Of a DNA stretch of 8,682 nucleotides, positions 1 to 5,309 are shown in pieces. This stretch comes from Acinetobacter sp. TGL-Y2 (GTDB lineage: Bacteria; Pseudomonadota; Gammaproteobacteria; Pseudomonadales; Moraxellaceae). The DNA lies in assembly GCF_001612555.1 (NCBI RefSeq), contig NZ_CP015112.1, positions 1-8,682 on the forward strand, read 5' to 3'. Position numbers and translations under genes: made by a program. Numbering within the stretch: the first letter of the stretch is position 1; every line of letters begins with the position of its first letter. The notes beneath the pieces are model-generated. The model worked only from the letters and a program-made list of their open reading frames with translations. It was not told the origin of the DNA and searched no databases.

Positions 1-7
1 TCTGATT

Positions 8-73
8 TTGATACCCAATTGATATACTTTTGATAACTTTTTGATAGTAAATCAGTAGTAAGTTGATATATAC
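8..73 (+). repeat. 11-bp phased direct-repeat array, second set
   Basis: Six consecutive 11-bp units begin at 8, 19, 30, 41, 52 and 63. Five start with TTGATA followed by five variable bases; the unit at 52 is a diverged TCAGTAGTAAG. Unit 41-51 (TTGATAGTAAA) is identical to 8626-8636, and unit 52-62 differs by one base from 8670-8680. The 11-bp period places every unit on roughly the same helical face, as in plasmid centromeres such as parC of R1 and in the stbDRs of R388. The likely ligand is the adjacent 110-aa protein, which is an inference. Confidence 0.8.
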
Positions 74-230
74 GCCCTTTTTACTGTTTGTTGCTCTAAA
101 TTCAGCTGAAAATTTAAGATGGATTTTTGACGATTTTTAGGTATACACCATACGTACCTAGTTAGGATGCAAAAAAAACGATGTTTTTTTCTTTAAAAAC
201 AGGACTATATCATGTTGGAAAGAGAGTTTT

Positions 231-245
231 AAAACGTCACCAAAT
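231..245 (+). repeat. 15-bp inverted repeat, copy 1
   Basis: AAAACGTCACCAAAT is the exact reverse complement of 8236-8250. If the molecule is circular, the two copies flank the 11-bp array and the 110-aa gene, enclosing about 690 bp. A 15-base match is unlikely but not impossible by chance in 8.7 kb. Its function is unknown; a protein-binding site or the edge of an inserted cassette are both possible. Confidence 0.5.
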
Positions 246-306
246 GTCACAAAACAGATATTAACATTTTGTTTTATATTGAAAAATTTGTCACAGCATT
301 GTCACA
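235..306 (+). promoter_or_regulatory. Phased GTCAC boxes
   Basis: CGTCAC (235), TGTCAC (245) and two TTGTCACA boxes (288 and 299) form two pairs. Spacing is 10 bp within the first pair and 11 bp within the second, and the pairs lie 54-55 bp apart, about five helical turns. The first box is part of the 15-bp inverted repeat also present at 8236-8250. This suggests cooperative protein binding, but no protein can be assigned. Confidence 0.35.
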
Positions 307-420
307 ACGCCATTTCTATATGAAGCGTAAGATAGACTCCTCAAATTTTAAAATTTTGAGGATCGGCAATGTTTGCAAATGTGTACATTTGATAGATAAG
401 TTAATGTTATAAAAAACGTT

Positions 421-442
421 TTTTGAAAACATTTTGAAAACA
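421..442 (+). repeat. 11-bp tandem duplication TTTTGAAAACA
   Basis: Two perfect tandem copies of TTTTGAAAACA occupy 421-431 and 432-442, directly upstream of the AAGTGCGC octamer. The 11-bp period again gives helical phasing. Within the context of a possible oriT these could be accessory-protein sites. Confidence 0.5.
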
Positions 443-455
443 TTGCTGTCTAGTA

Positions 456-463
456 AAGTGCGC
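456..463 (+). other. MOBQ-type nic-like core (candidate oriT)
   Basis: AAGTGCGC matches the core before the nick in IncQ/RSF1010-type origins of transfer. In the known oriT an inverted repeat precedes this core; here only the TTTTGAAAACA tandem repeats and a short GTTTT/AAAAC symmetry precede it. No relaxase gene is in the window, so any transfer would rely on a helper. An 8-base match alone is weak evidence. Confidence 0.25.
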
Positions 464-487
464 TAAAAAGTAGCTGATTTTTTGCGG

Positions 488-585
488 TACTTTGTGCTGT
501 TTCTTGCATTATTTTACTGATGCCTTTTGGCACAAAGTAACCCGACTTTAGACTCAGGCTCAAGCCTAAATCTAAAGCATCGGGT
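488..585. other. Two adjacent inverted repeats
   Basis: First, TACTTTGTGC (488-497) pairs perfectly with GCACAAAGTA (530-539) across a 32-nt loop. It abuts a second, layered hairpin: ACCCGA (540-545) with TCGGGT (580-585), CTTTAGA (546-552) with TCTAAAG (571-577), and AGGC (556-559) with GCCT (564-567) around a TCAA loop. No U-tract follows on either strand, so it is not a normal intrinsic terminator. It ends 53 nt before the phosphatase start and could be a 5' UTR structure, a single-strand initiation site or part of an origin of transfer. Confidence 0.55.
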
Positions 586-638
586 GACTCTATGAGTGTC
601 TATCGGCTATGCTCTATGCTTCAATGAAAGGGAAGAAT

Positions 639-1241
639 ATGAGTATTTTTTTGATCCGCCATGCTGAAAGTGAAGCCAATATCAATGGGAAAACACGGTC
701 ACATGCTTCAATCGCTTTAAGCGAGAATGGGCATATTCAGGCTCAAAATTTATGCTCTACGCTGCCTAAAATTGATCATGTGATGGTGTCCAAATATTTG
801 CGGACGCAACAAACCGCAGCACCGATCCTTGAAAAATATAATCTTGATTTTGAGGTTGATGAGCACTTGCATGAGTTCAGTTATTTGTCCGAATTTAAGT
901 GTGCCAATACCAATTTGAATGACCGTAAAGCATGGGTGAATGCGTACTGGGAGAAAATGGACTGTCAGCATCGAGATTCTGATGATGCCGAGTCTTTTGA
1001 GGATCTCTACCTGCGGGTACAGGCTTTTCATGACAAGCTAAAGACTGTGGCGGAGAGCTATGCTGCAAAAAATTTGGCTGTATTCAGTCACGGACAGTTT
1101 TTACAGCTTTTGATTATGCAGATCCAGCAGCCAAGTCTACTAACTAAAGAGCTGATGCAAAAGTTTAGGACTGACTTGGTTCGCCAACCGATTAAAAATA
1201 CTGAAATTTTTAACTTTACGAAAGTATATAGTGAAACATGA
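639..1241 (+). CDS. Histidine phosphatase family protein
   Basis: A 200-aa cytoplasmic protein of the histidine phosphatase (phosphoglycerate mutase-like) superfamily, which hydrolyses phosphate esters through a phosphohistidine. The N-terminal strand and RHAE motif (FLIRHAESEAN, R7 and H8) supply the nucleophile, with SKYLRTQQTA (R55), LHEF (E79) and FSHGQ (H151) as the other expected pocket residues, so the active site looks complete. The start at 639 is chosen because AAAGGGAAG lies just upstream and the protein begins in the conserved beta strand; an in-frame ATG at 609 would add ten unconserved residues. The substrate cannot be told from sequence. It converges on a membrane-protein gene and its stop codon lies in the shared terminator hairpin. 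No partner gene suggests a pathway. Confidence 0.85.
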   Translation: MSIFLIRHAESEANINGKTRSHASIALSENGHIQAQNLCSTLPKIDHVMVSKYLRTQQTAAPILEKYNLDFEVDEHLHEFSYLSEFKCANTNLNDRKAWVNAYWEKMDCQHRDSDDAESFEDLYLRVQAFHDKLKTVAESYAAKNLAVFSHGQFLQLLIMQIQQPSLLTKELMQKFRTDLVRQPIKNTEIFNFTKVYSET

Positions 1242-1264
1242 AATACTATTTCATGTTTCACTAT
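1228..1264. terminator. Shared bidirectional terminator hairpin
   Basis: Perfect 17-bp arms (1228-1244 and 1248-1264) surround a 3-nt loop. The stop codon of the + strand phosphatase (1239-1241) lies in the left arm and the stop of the - strand membrane gene (1251-1253) in the right arm. The flanks are AT-rich rather than pure T-runs and the stem has few GC pairs, so efficiency is uncertain, but position and symmetry fit a terminator shared by two convergent genes. Confidence 0.7.
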
Positions 1265-1736
1265 TATTTTGGATTGTCTGTGAATCTTTGGCTAATGCGA
1301 TGGACTTTCGTGCTTCAACATAAAAGAATCTTGATCCTAGTAGGAAAAGTACGTTAAGCCCAAAAATCATAAAACTTTGAATGAGAGGTATAGGCTTTTG
1401 TGAATACCAAGTTGCCAAAAAAATAATTAACCCGATGAAGAAAAATAGAAATGATCCTACAAACCAAATAGCCGCGAAGGAATAATTGATTCCTTTTGCT
1501 AATCCTCTTGATGGAGTCCATTCAGGAATATGAGGAGGTAAAGTGAAAGTTGAAAGGATTCCTTTAACGAAGAATTTAAACCACATAAGTATACTTTTCT
1601 GAGTATTTTTCTTGATTAAATTATTTAATCTAAATAAAACTGAAAACATAATATAAGTGGCGATTAAGTTTACTGTTATAGACTTTAAAATAGGTGAACA
1701 TTGTTCTAAATAATTTTGAATATCAGGTATATCCAC
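1251..1736 (-). CDS. Hypothetical membrane protein, three predicted TM helices
   Basis: Not recognised as a named family. Three hydrophobic segments are visible, numbering from the longest frame: about 26-46, 93-118 (rich in Phe, Ile, Leu) and 125-148, with a charged Lys-rich stretch between the first two and a polar tail, so it is probably an inner-membrane protein. The frame opens at a TTG (1760) directly after an in-frame TAA and with poor ribosome-binding sequence. A GTG at 1736 is preceded by GGGGA seven bases upstream and is preferred, giving about 161 aa. The absence of a normal ATG start leaves open 5' truncation of a longer gene. It lies downstream of the small Ser-rich gene on the same strand and is probably co-transcribed with it. 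Confidence 0.55.
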   Translation of the reverse strand: MDIPDIQNYLEQCSPILKSITVNLIATYIMFSVLFRLNNLIKKNTQKSILMWFKFFVKGILSTFTLPPHIPEWTPSRGLAKGINYSFAAIWFVGSFLFFFIGLIIFLATWYSQKPIPLIQSFMIFGLNVLFLLGSRFFYVEARKSIALAKDSQTIQNNSET

Positions 1737-1792
1737 TTCTTTTTCCCCAGAAAAATTCAATTAAGTTGCCACTTAGTTGAGCATAACCGTAA

Positions 1793-2041
1793 CTATCTTG
1801 TTTTGTTTGATTGAGAAAGAACTGATGCAGCTAAGGATTTAGTTGTATCGTTGTATTTATCACTTTGTAGCACTTGCGATGCCTTAGTTTCCATTTGACT
1901 GCCAGTTTGTTTATCTGAGTTGGTTTGAGATAAAGCTGAGGCTGCAAGTTGTTTCTGAATTGTTGAAGATGACGAGTCACGTAATACATCAGATGCTAAT
2001 GAACTGATACTGTCTGAAGTCTTCTTAGAGTTTTTTGACAT
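1793..2041 (-). CDS. Small Ser/Ala-rich protein with an internal repeat
   Basis: An 82-aa polar protein, soluble in appearance, with no signal peptide or membrane segment. It contains an internal duplication: an ASDVL...KQLAASALSQTN unit and an ASQVL...KSLAASVLSQSN unit, each an alternation of small residues and leucines that suggests paired amphipathic helices. The ATG at 2041 is chosen over 2053 because the codons between them supply a GGAG Shine-Dalgarno six bases upstream of 2041. A good promoter (2075-2102) precedes it. The membrane-protein gene follows on the same strand. It has the appearance of a small conserved hypothetical, but no function can be assigned. Confidence 0.7.
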   Translation of the reverse strand: MSKNSKKTSDSISSLASDVLRDSSSSTIQKQLAASALSQTNSDKQTGSQMETKASQVLQSDKYNDTTKSLAASVLSQSNKTR

Positions 2042-2074
2042 GAATAGCTCCATGAAATTAAAGATAATTTTATG

Positions 2075-2102
2075 ATCATAATAAATATTAATTTCTGGTC
2101 AA
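2075..2102 (-). promoter_or_regulatory. Sigma70-type promoter for the small Ser-rich gene
   Basis: Read on the minus strand, TTGACC (2102-2097) and TATGAT (2080-2075) are separated by 16 bp. The predicted start point near 2068 gives a leader of about 27 nt to the ATG at 2041. Confidence 0.6.
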
Positions 2103-2164
2103 TATTTGTTCTTACTAAGAGCGTCTCAGTTTGTCGCTTAGTTTTAATAATGTTCTCTGTGAGC

Positions 2165-2192
2165 ACTTCGCATAACGCGTATTATGTTAATT
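2165..2192 (+). other. pdif site 1 (XerC-XerD orientation)
   Basis: The site has a XerC-like half ACTTCGCATAA (2165-2175), a 6-bp spacer CGCGTA and a XerD-like half TTATGTTAATT (2182-2192). It is the left edge of the toxin-immunity module, 11 bp from the immunity stop codon. Sites of this kind on Acinetobacter plasmids act with host XerC/XerD to move gene modules. Confidence 0.85.
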
Positions 2193-2203
2193 TTAGATAA
2201 TCT

Positions 2204-2896
2204 TTATGATTCAAAAAAATCCTCTGGTAACTCCGCTTCAGGAATAACGCCTAATTCAACTAAGGCTAAAGAGTTTTCTTGTACTTTTTTCTTCATTTCA
2301 TTAGATTCATCTGACCAATCCTCATCGAAAACGAGAATAGTCCCTTCATTTAGATCATTATCAACATCGACAATTTTGTAAAGATGAGGCATTAATTTTT
2401 CATCTATTTTAATGGGTATATAGCAAATAGAAGTAGTTTCTAACCGATGTGGAAAAACATTGATATCTCCAAAAAAGTAGCTATTTAGATATATGTATTC
2501 AAATTTTAATACCTTTAAAAATGCTTCAAAAAGTTCAATAATTTGTTCTGTTTTTAAATTTTTTTTAAACGTCATCATTAAACCGAAACTATCAAAACTA
2601 AAGCTAGCATATGATTGTTTTTCTTCTAAGCCATTCCATAATAAGTAGCTTTCTAGATCATCATCCTTTTTAAGATTAAATAGATAGTCTTTGGCAACAT
2701 CTGAAGGAAATGGATAATCCAAAGGGGCTTTTAAACTAAATTCACTAGCGTTATTCACATACCAATTAGCAAAGATAGGATCAATTTCAGCGATATCGTT
2801 AATAAAAATCTCTAAAGCTTTTAATTGAGCACTAATCTCATTTTCGGATGACCCAAATATCTTGTAAATACGAGTACTTAAGAAAAATTCTTTCAT
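2204..2896 (-). CDS. Imm52-type immunity protein
   Basis: A 230-aa acidic, cytosolic protein that resembles the Imm52 immunity family, which accompanies Tox-REase-5 nuclease toxins and is expected to bind and block its cognate toxin. No signal peptide or membrane segment is seen, which fits protection against a DNA-cleaving toxin in the cytoplasm. The sequence is rich in Asp/Glu and aromatics, with a strongly acidic C-terminal region (FDEDWSDESNE) suited to occluding a basic nuclease. The start at 2896 follows AGGA with normal spacing, and only 14 nt separate it from the toxin stop, so the two are a coupled operon. Family assignment rests on pattern recognition plus the neighbouring gene; the operon pairing is the stronger evidence. 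Confidence 0.75.
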   Translation of the reverse strand: MKEFFLSTRIYKIFGSSENEISAQLKALEIFINDIAEIDPIFANWYVNNASEFSLKAPLDYPFPSDVAKDYLFNLKKDDDLESYLLWNGLEEKQSYASFSFDSFGLMMTFKKNLKTEQIIELFEAFLKVLKFEYIYLNSYFFGDINVFPHRLETTSICYIPIKIDEKLMPHLYKIVDVDNDLNEGTILVFDEDWSDESNEMKKKVQENSLALVELGVIPEAELPEDFFES

Positions 2897-2910
2897 TCTG
2901 AAATCCTATT

Positions 2911-3543
2911 CTATAGAGGCATAAATATTGTAGTCACAACTCTACGACTAACTATATCGAAATGGCGTTTAGCAGCTTGTTCATAAAAATACCAATTCAA
3001 CTTAGCGGTTTTAAAACGATTCTTAACAACTCTTTGGCTTTGAGCTTCCTTAACTAATCCTTTATATACAGAATCTCTAATAAACTCTTTCTTTTTAGGA
3101 TCTAAAAATTGTTCATAACGGCCTTTTGCTTCAACAAGTATACATTCCATTGGCCATAGGCCATCAAATGAAACTCCAGCTAAGGTCCACTCTTGTATTT
3201 CTGTTGTTTGCTTTTTATTTCCTGGAACAAGATATGGAGCTGAAGCCTTAAAGGTTAGAGGGTAACTAGATAAGTTGGCTATTTTAATTTGATATTGAGT
3301 ATTTATTTCATTGCCCATCGGGCGTTTTATTTGATGTTTATTACCTAGTTGATAAGGCTCACATTTATTACAACGCTGTTGCTTAGTTATATCTTTACTG
3401 ACTTCTTTAGCTAAAACTATAGCAGCCATACCTTTGGCCGCTTCAGTAGCAATAGTCTTACCTCCTTGTGTAACAACAATCTCTCCAACTCCGGCAGATC
3501 GACCACCAGCAGTTCCTAGACCTCGTAAGACTAGCCCCCACAT
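2911..3543 (-). CDS. Tox-REase-5 nuclease toxin
   Basis: A 210-aa protein whose residues about 55-210 look like the Tox-REase-5 (restriction endonuclease fold toxin 5) domain found in polymorphic and type VI secretion effectors. Visible hallmarks are a Cys pair (CNKC, C58/C61), a KRP...N...YQ segment (73-85), EW (119-120), and the core FDG (D127) followed by LVEAKGRY (E138, K140), a PD-(D/E)xK-like metal-binding nuclease centre. The expected role is DNA cleavage in a target cell. The N-terminal 55 residues are Gly/Ala-rich and hydrophobic in patches; no PAAR, VgrG, Rhs or RHS-repeat domain is attached, so delivery is unclear. The start at 3543 follows AAGGGGAA. The immunity gene follows after 14 nt. 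It could instead serve as plasmid addiction. Confidence 0.78.
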   Translation of the reverse strand: MWGLVLRGLGTAGGRSAGVGEIVVTQGGKTIATEAAKGMAAIVLAKEVSKDITKQQRCNKCEPYQLGNKHQIKRPMGNEINTQYQIKIANLSSYPLTFKASAPYLVPGNKKQTTEIQEWTLAGVSFDGLWPMECILVEAKGRYEQFLDPKKKEFIRDSVYKGLVKEAQSQRVVKNRFKTAKLNWYFYEQAAKRHFDIVSRRVVTTIFMPL

Positions 3544-3618
3544 TCTAATTTCCCCTTAATTCATAAAACTCTAAGGTAGACAACAGGTCTTTTCCTCGGA
3601 GATTAGATCCATGTTTGG

Positions 3619-3900
3619 ATGTTTAATCCTAATGTAGACACTATTGCTTTAGATTTAAAAAACTTATATCTCGATCTTAAAGATTACTCAGCCTTTGCAA
3701 ACCAAGTCGATTGGATGAATCACTATATCAATCGAATTGCACCGATTTATCAAAAGCAAAGCCAAGTAGACTCACTGATGAGTCAAAGCTTCGATATTTT
3801 TCTTCAAACCAAAAGTGAACACGTGTTTGGTCACATCCCCAATACGCAAAATACAGCTTTAGAATTTAAAGAAATTTCCATCAATTCAGGGTCTATTTAA
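3619..3900 (+). CDS. Hypothetical 93-aa protein ending in a pdif site
   Basis: Not recognised. The protein appears soluble, probably alpha-helical, with aromatic-rich N-terminal helices (NLYLDLKDYSAFANQVDWMNHYI) and no cysteines. Its stop codon (3898-3900) lies inside the XerD half of pdif site 2, so its C-terminus may have been set by module joining. The start is doubtful: GGAG at 3598-3601 is well placed for an ATG at 3611, which reads only eight codons before a stop, whereas the frame's own ATG at 3619 overlaps it in another frame. Reinitiation, a frameshifted start or a gene remnant are all possible. It is divergent from the toxin gene. Confidence 0.45.
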   Translation: MFNPNVDTIALDLKNLYLDLKDYSAFANQVDWMNHYINRIAPIYQKQSQVDSLMSQSFDIFLQTKSEHVFGHIPNTQNTALEFKEISINSGSI

Positions 3901-3922
3901 CATAATGGCGATTATGCGAACT
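3895..3922 (-). other. pdif site 2 (XerD-XerC orientation)
   Basis: Reading the + strand, the XerD-like half ATTTAACATAA (3895-3905), spacer TGGCGA and XerC-like half TTATGCGAACT (3912-3922). It is inverted relative to sites 1 and 3, and is the boundary between the nuclease toxin and BrnTA modules. Confidence 0.85.
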
Positions 3923-3989
3923 CTAATCTTCTTATTCGTATAAAAACAATAACTTAACCATTTTACATAATCTCAAAATACCCCCAAAA

Positions 3990-4019
3990 GCCGACTTCGA
4001 CACATGTCGGCGGTTTTTT
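3990..4019 (+). terminator. Rho-independent terminator
   Basis: GCCGAC (3990-3995) pairs with GTCGGC (4006-4011) and is followed by GG and six T residues (4014-4019). An alternative inner pairing CGACA/TGTCG is also possible. It would stop transcription from the 93-aa ORF before it enters brnT. Confidence 0.75.
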
Positions 4020-4069
4020 ATCCGCTTTTGATATCTTTCGCCAATCATTTTGGTTAAAAAATACGCTAT

Positions 4070-4114
4070 TTGACTTGTAAGATACAAATATGTGATACAT
4101 TATTGTATATACAA
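4070..4114 (+). promoter_or_regulatory. brnTA promoter with duplicated operator
   Basis: A -35-like TTGACT (4070-4075) and an extended -10-like TG-N-GATACA (4091-4099, spacer 18) precede brnT. Two inverted repeats with the same half-sites overlie it: TTGTA-AGA-TACAA (4075-4087) and TTGTA-TA-TACAA (4103-4114), centred about 27.5 bp apart. BrnA-family antitoxins autorepress their operon through a ribbon-helix-helix domain, so these are the probable BrnA or BrnT-BrnA sites; that assignment is inferred. Confidence 0.6.
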
Positions 4115-4129
4115 ATTTGAATGCTTTTT

Positions 4130-4417
4130 ATGGAACTGTATTTCGAATGGGATGAGGCAAAAAACCAAAAGAATCAGAATAAGCATGATGTTTCTTTTGA
4201 AACGGCAAGCCTGGTTTTTGATGATCCTTTAAGGATATCAATCCAAGATCGACATACCGGTGGTGAAGAACGTTGGCAAACCATTGGTATGGTTAAAGGC
4301 GTACTGATGTTATTAGTAGCTCACACCATCTTCGATGAAGATGACTGTGAAATCATACGAATCATTAGTGCAAGGGAAGTAACCAAAGCGGAGCGTAGTC
4401 AATATGAGCATGGTTAG
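4130..4417 (+). CDS. brnT: BrnT family toxin
   Basis: The ribonuclease toxin of a type II BrnT/BrnA toxin-antitoxin system; the family folds like RelE and inhibits translation by cleaving RNA. The 95-aa protein shows the family signature in order: FEWDEAKNQKNQNKHDVSFETASLVF near the N-terminus, then a GEERWQTIG block, and RIISAREVTKAERSQYE near the C-terminus. The ATG at 4130 is chosen because the family normally begins a few residues before FEWD; an ATG at 4121 would add three residues. No strong ribosome-binding site precedes either. Its 3' end overlaps brnA by 14 nt, typical of coupled translation. Nothing indicates inactivation. The pair sits alone within a pdif-bounded module. Confidence 0.93.
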   Translation: MELYFEWDEAKNQKNQNKHDVSFETASLVFDDPLRISIQDRHTGGEERWQTIGMVKGVLMLLVAHTIFDEDDCEIIRIISAREVTKAERSQYEHG

Positions 4418-4715
4418 ATATACACGCAAAGAACTGAATGAAAACTTCAGTGACAAGCAAGATGCTGAAATTAAACGCTTGCTTGCTAAAGGTCCTGTAC
4501 CAGATGAGCAATTAGACTTATCTGATATTCCCGAAATTACCGACTGGAGCAATGCTGTTCGCCATGGGCAATTCTATCGTCCAGTGAAGCAACAAACCTC
4601 TGTTCGCCTTGATGCTGATGTACTGGCATGGTTAAAAGATCAAGGTAAGGGCTATCAGACACGTATGAATAAAATTTTGCGTGAAGCAATGTTAAAAGAT
4701 TTAAAAAATCATTAA
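4404..4715 (+). CDS. brnA: BrnA family antitoxin
   Basis: The 103-aa antitoxin that binds BrnT and, in characterised members, represses its own operon. The N-terminal half is polar (NFSDKQDAEIKRLLAKGPVPDE) and the middle carries the conserved DWSNAVRHGQFYRPVKQQ segment. The C-terminal third has the ribbon-helix-helix DNA-binding domain: TSVRLDADVLAWLK (strand and first helix, from about residue 65) followed by GYQTRMNKILREAM. The ATG at 4404 lies within the end of brnT; a second ATG at 4410 is two codons on. A strong terminator begins just after the stop codon. The expected operators are the two TTGTA/TACAA repeats upstream of brnT. Confidence 0.93.
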   Translation: MSMVRYTRKELNENFSDKQDAEIKRLLAKGPVPDEQLDLSDIPEITDWSNAVRHGQFYRPVKQQTSVRLDADVLAWLKDQGKGYQTRMNKILREAMLKDLKNH

Positions 4716-4716
4716 T

Positions 4717-4747
4717 CAAAAATGGGAGCGATAGGCTCCCATTTTTG
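4717..4747. terminator. Strong terminator after brnA
   Basis: A 13-bp perfect stem (4717-4729 with 4735-4747) and a 5-nt loop GATAG. The GGGAGC/GCTCCC core is flanked by A5 and T5, so it works on either strand and could also stop the AhpD-like gene arriving from the right. It directly abuts pdif site 3. Confidence 0.9.
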
Positions 4748-4775
4748 AATTCGCATAATGCCAATTATGTTAAAT
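4748..4775 (+). other. pdif site 3 (XerC-XerD orientation)
   Basis: AATTCGCATAA (4748-4758), spacer TGCCAA, and TTATGTTAAAT (4765-4775). It separates the BrnTA module from the AhpD/HxlR module, with the brnA terminator on one side and the stop codon of the AhpD-like gene on the other. Confidence 0.87.
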
Positions 4776-4783
4776 GGAAATAA

Positions 4784-5200
4784 TTAGTCTTTATCGCCCA
4801 ATGCAATTCTTAGCCTATTTAATGTCCCCATTAATGAAATACTAGCTGTTAATTCTACGATTTCTTTCTCGCTAAAGAAGTTAGTTAAATTCTTCCTAAT
4901 AGTTTCAATATCTTCAGATAAAAAAGTAATTGCTTTTGCAAATTCCAATACTATTTTCTGTTTGTTAGAAAAAGCATTTGAATGTTTATAACCAGGAATT
5001 TTATCAATGATATCTTGAGCTATTCCTATATCACGTAATTCTTTTGAATGAAAATTACAGCAATAAGCACAGCCGTTTATTTGAGACACATACAATTCAG
5101 CCAAGGCTATAAATTCTGGTTCTATACTTGATGCCCTAATTGATGTGTGCGCTGAATAAAGATGCCCAATAGTCTTTTTAGAAATTTCTTGATAATCCAT
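4784..5200 (-). CDS. Carboxymuconolactone decarboxylase / AhpD-like protein
   Basis: A 138-aa all-helical cytosolic protein of the CMD/AhpD superfamily. The key motif is CAYCCNFH: C44 and C47 form the CxxC and H51 is the expected proton-relay histidine, as in AhpD-type alkylhydroperoxidases. An extra cysteine (C48) sits beside the pair. The upstream Glu/Leu helix (EFIALAELYVSQINGC) and downstream FAKAIT segment also fit. The CxxC favours a peroxide or thiol-redox role over true carboxymuconolactone decarboxylation, but no substrate can be named. It is divergent from the HxlR regulator with a 109-bp shared region, so it is the probable regulatory target. No strong Shine-Dalgarno precedes the ATG. 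Confidence 0.87.
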   Translation of the reverse strand: MDYQEISKKTIGHLYSAHTSIRASSIEPEFIALAELYVSQINGCAYCCNFHSKELRDIGIAQDIIDKIPGYKHSNAFSNKQKIVLEFAKAITFLSEDIETIRKNLTNFFSEKEIVELTASISLMGTLNRLRIALGDKD

Positions 5201-5283
5201 AAATTTTACTCATAACTTTAGATAGAGAATTATTATTTATTAATAAGTATTGATTGTAAATTAGGCATTTTTTTGTTATCTAG

Positions 5284-5298
5284 GTATATTTTATATAC
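5284..5298. promoter_or_regulatory. Candidate HxlR operator in the divergent promoter
   Basis: GTATAT-TTT-ATATAC is a perfect 6-bp inverted repeat with a 3-bp centre, 11 bp before the regulator start. A TATACT (5294-5299) within it resembles a -10 element, so bound regulator would block its own promoter. The region is AT-rich, so chance symmetry is possible. Confidence 0.45.
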
Positions 5299-5309
5299 TT
5301 GATGAATCA

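Larger units (their letters stand above)
1..638. other. Non-coding control region, left end
   Basis: No convincing gene lies in these 638 bases. The stretch holds an 11-bp repeat array (8-73), an A8/T7 hairpin around 172-190, a TAGGTA/TACCTA inverted repeat (138-160), GTCAC boxes (235-306), small palindromes at 339-361 and 376-391, an 11-bp tandem duplication (421-442), an oriT-like octamer (456-463) and two adjacent inverted repeats (488-585). The density of symmetric elements suggests a plasmid maintenance or transfer region rather than a decayed gene. If the molecule is circular it is continuous with 8597-8682. Confidence 0.6.

Noticed and set aside
172..190. Intrinsic terminator at the A8/T7 hairpin
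   Set aside because: The stem is almost entirely A-T, with one G-C pair, and no gene runs into it.
750..1031. 93-codon open frame on the minus strand
   Set aside because: It lies wholly inside the well-supported phosphatase gene on the other strand, and has no recognisable domain or ribosome-binding site.
2184..2381. 65-codon open frame on the plus strand
   Set aside because: It begins in pdif site 1 and runs antisense to the immunity gene; its Ser-rich composition is typical of a shadow frame.
4313..4764. Two minus-strand open frames opposite brnT and brnA
   Set aside because: Both are antisense to a confidently identified toxin-antitoxin pair, and one would run through the terminator and pdif site 3.
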